Of a stretch of 6,926 nucleotides of DNA, positions 6,767 through 6,926 are shown piece after piece. Made by a program: the position numbers and the translations under genes. How positions within the stretch are numbered: the first letter of the stretch is position 1; the number at the start of each line of letters is the position of its first letter. Location: assembly GCA_001017865.1 (NCBI GenBank), contig LATQ01000001.1, positions 2,751,334 to 2,758,259 of the forward strand, in the 5' to 3' direction. Under the pieces are notes generated by a model. That model saw nothing but the letters and a program-made list of their open reading frames with translations. It had not been told where the DNA came from and searched no databases. Source of the stretch: Rhodococcus sp. IITR03. Lineage in GTDB: Bacteria; Actinomycetota; Actinomycetes; Mycobacteriales; Mycobacteriaceae.

Positions 6767-6926
6767 GTGGCCGACACTCGATCTTCTTCCCGCACCCGGG
6801 TGCTCCTGCTGGGCAGTACCGGTTCCATCGGTACCCAGGCACTCGACGTGATCGCCGCCAACCCCGACGACTTCGAAGTCGTCGGTCTCGCCGCGGCGGA
6901 GGCAAGACGGACCTGCTCGCCGAGCA
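6767..6926 (+). CDS. dxr: 1-deoxy-D-xylulose 5-phosphate reductoisomerase, N-terminal part (one frame break)
   Basis: Dxr (IspC) converts deoxyxylulose phosphate to methylerythritol phosphate with NADPH, the first committed step of the MEP isoprenoid pathway and the target of fosmidomycin. The likely start is GTG 6767, giving (M)[19 protein letters not shown]. The NADPH-binding loop [13 protein letters not shown] (16-28) identifies the family. The frame is good through A43 (6893-6895, ...VVGLAA), and homology resumes one frame over as [10 protein letters not shown]. One G is missing at 6895/6896 (GCGGCGGA for GCGGGCGGA). The window ends about 54 codons in, so most of the gene lies outside. 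The GTG has only a distant GGGGA (6751-6755), so the exact start is less certain than the identity. Dxr is essential in mycobacteria, so decay is unlikely. Confidence 0.9.
   Translation, partial: MADTRSSSRTRVLLLGSTGSIGTQALDVIAANPDDFEVVGLAAAEARRTCSPS

Noticed and set aside
6636..6851. Small plus-strand frame of 71 residues before dxr
   Set aside because: It overlaps the dxr start in another frame and crosses the divergent promoter region; no family features or ribosome binding site.
1..6926. CRISPR array, insertion sequence, tRNA gene, phage or defence system
   Set aside because: No regularly spaced repeats, transposase motifs, terminal inverted repeats or tRNA cloverleaf were seen. Nearly all DNA is accounted for by conserved chromosomal genes.

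Overview
The window is a stretch of high-GC actinobacterial chromosome. Gene content and order (rpsB, tsf, pyrH, frr, cdsA ... rlmN ... dxr) match the translation, nucleotide and envelope housekeeping cluster of mycolic-acid-containing Actinobacteria. The protein sequences and the short two-helix DUF2631-type gene next to dxr suggest Rhodococcus or a close relative such as Nocardia. The genus is inferred from recall of protein families, not from a search.

Layout. Bases 1-73 are the Ala/Pro-rich 3' end of rpsB (ribosomal protein S2). Two hairpins follow, then tsf (EF-Ts, 204-1027). After a 195-base gap with another hairpin come pyrH (UMP kinase, 1223-1951), frr (ribosome recycling factor, 1980-2536) and cdsA (CDP-diacylglycerol synthase, 2539-3474), tightly packed and probably co-transcribed. 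A SAM-dependent methyltransferase of unknown substrate follows (3527-4221). It converges with a minus-strand CitE/HpcH-type CoA-ester lyase (4228-5066). The lyase diverges from rlmN (23S rRNA/tRNA adenine-C2 methyltransferase, 5203-6307). A strong bidirectional terminator separates rlmN from a small minus-strand membrane protein (6367-6615). The window ends in the first 160 bases of dxr (MEP isoprenoid pathway).

How the genes relate. rpsB, tsf, frr and rlmN serve ribosome structure, elongation, recycling and rRNA modification. pyrH feeds UDP/UTP/CTP synthesis, and CTP is the co-substrate of CdsA, the entry point to phospholipids. dxr starts isoprenoid supply. The methyltransferase and the CitE-like lyase are accessory genes of unknown substrate.

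The most striking property of this copy is that seven of the nine genes are broken by tiny frame changes, while the protein homology continues unbroken in the next frame. I locate 14 sites, 16 missing bases in all. Every site is a loss and almost every one shortens a run of G or C. Several of these genes are essential in related bacteria, so this is most simply homopolymer-type sequencing or assembly error, not gene decay. Coordinates below span the whole reconstructed gene and state where each base is missing. I found no mobile element, CRISPR array, tRNA, or novel multi-gene system.
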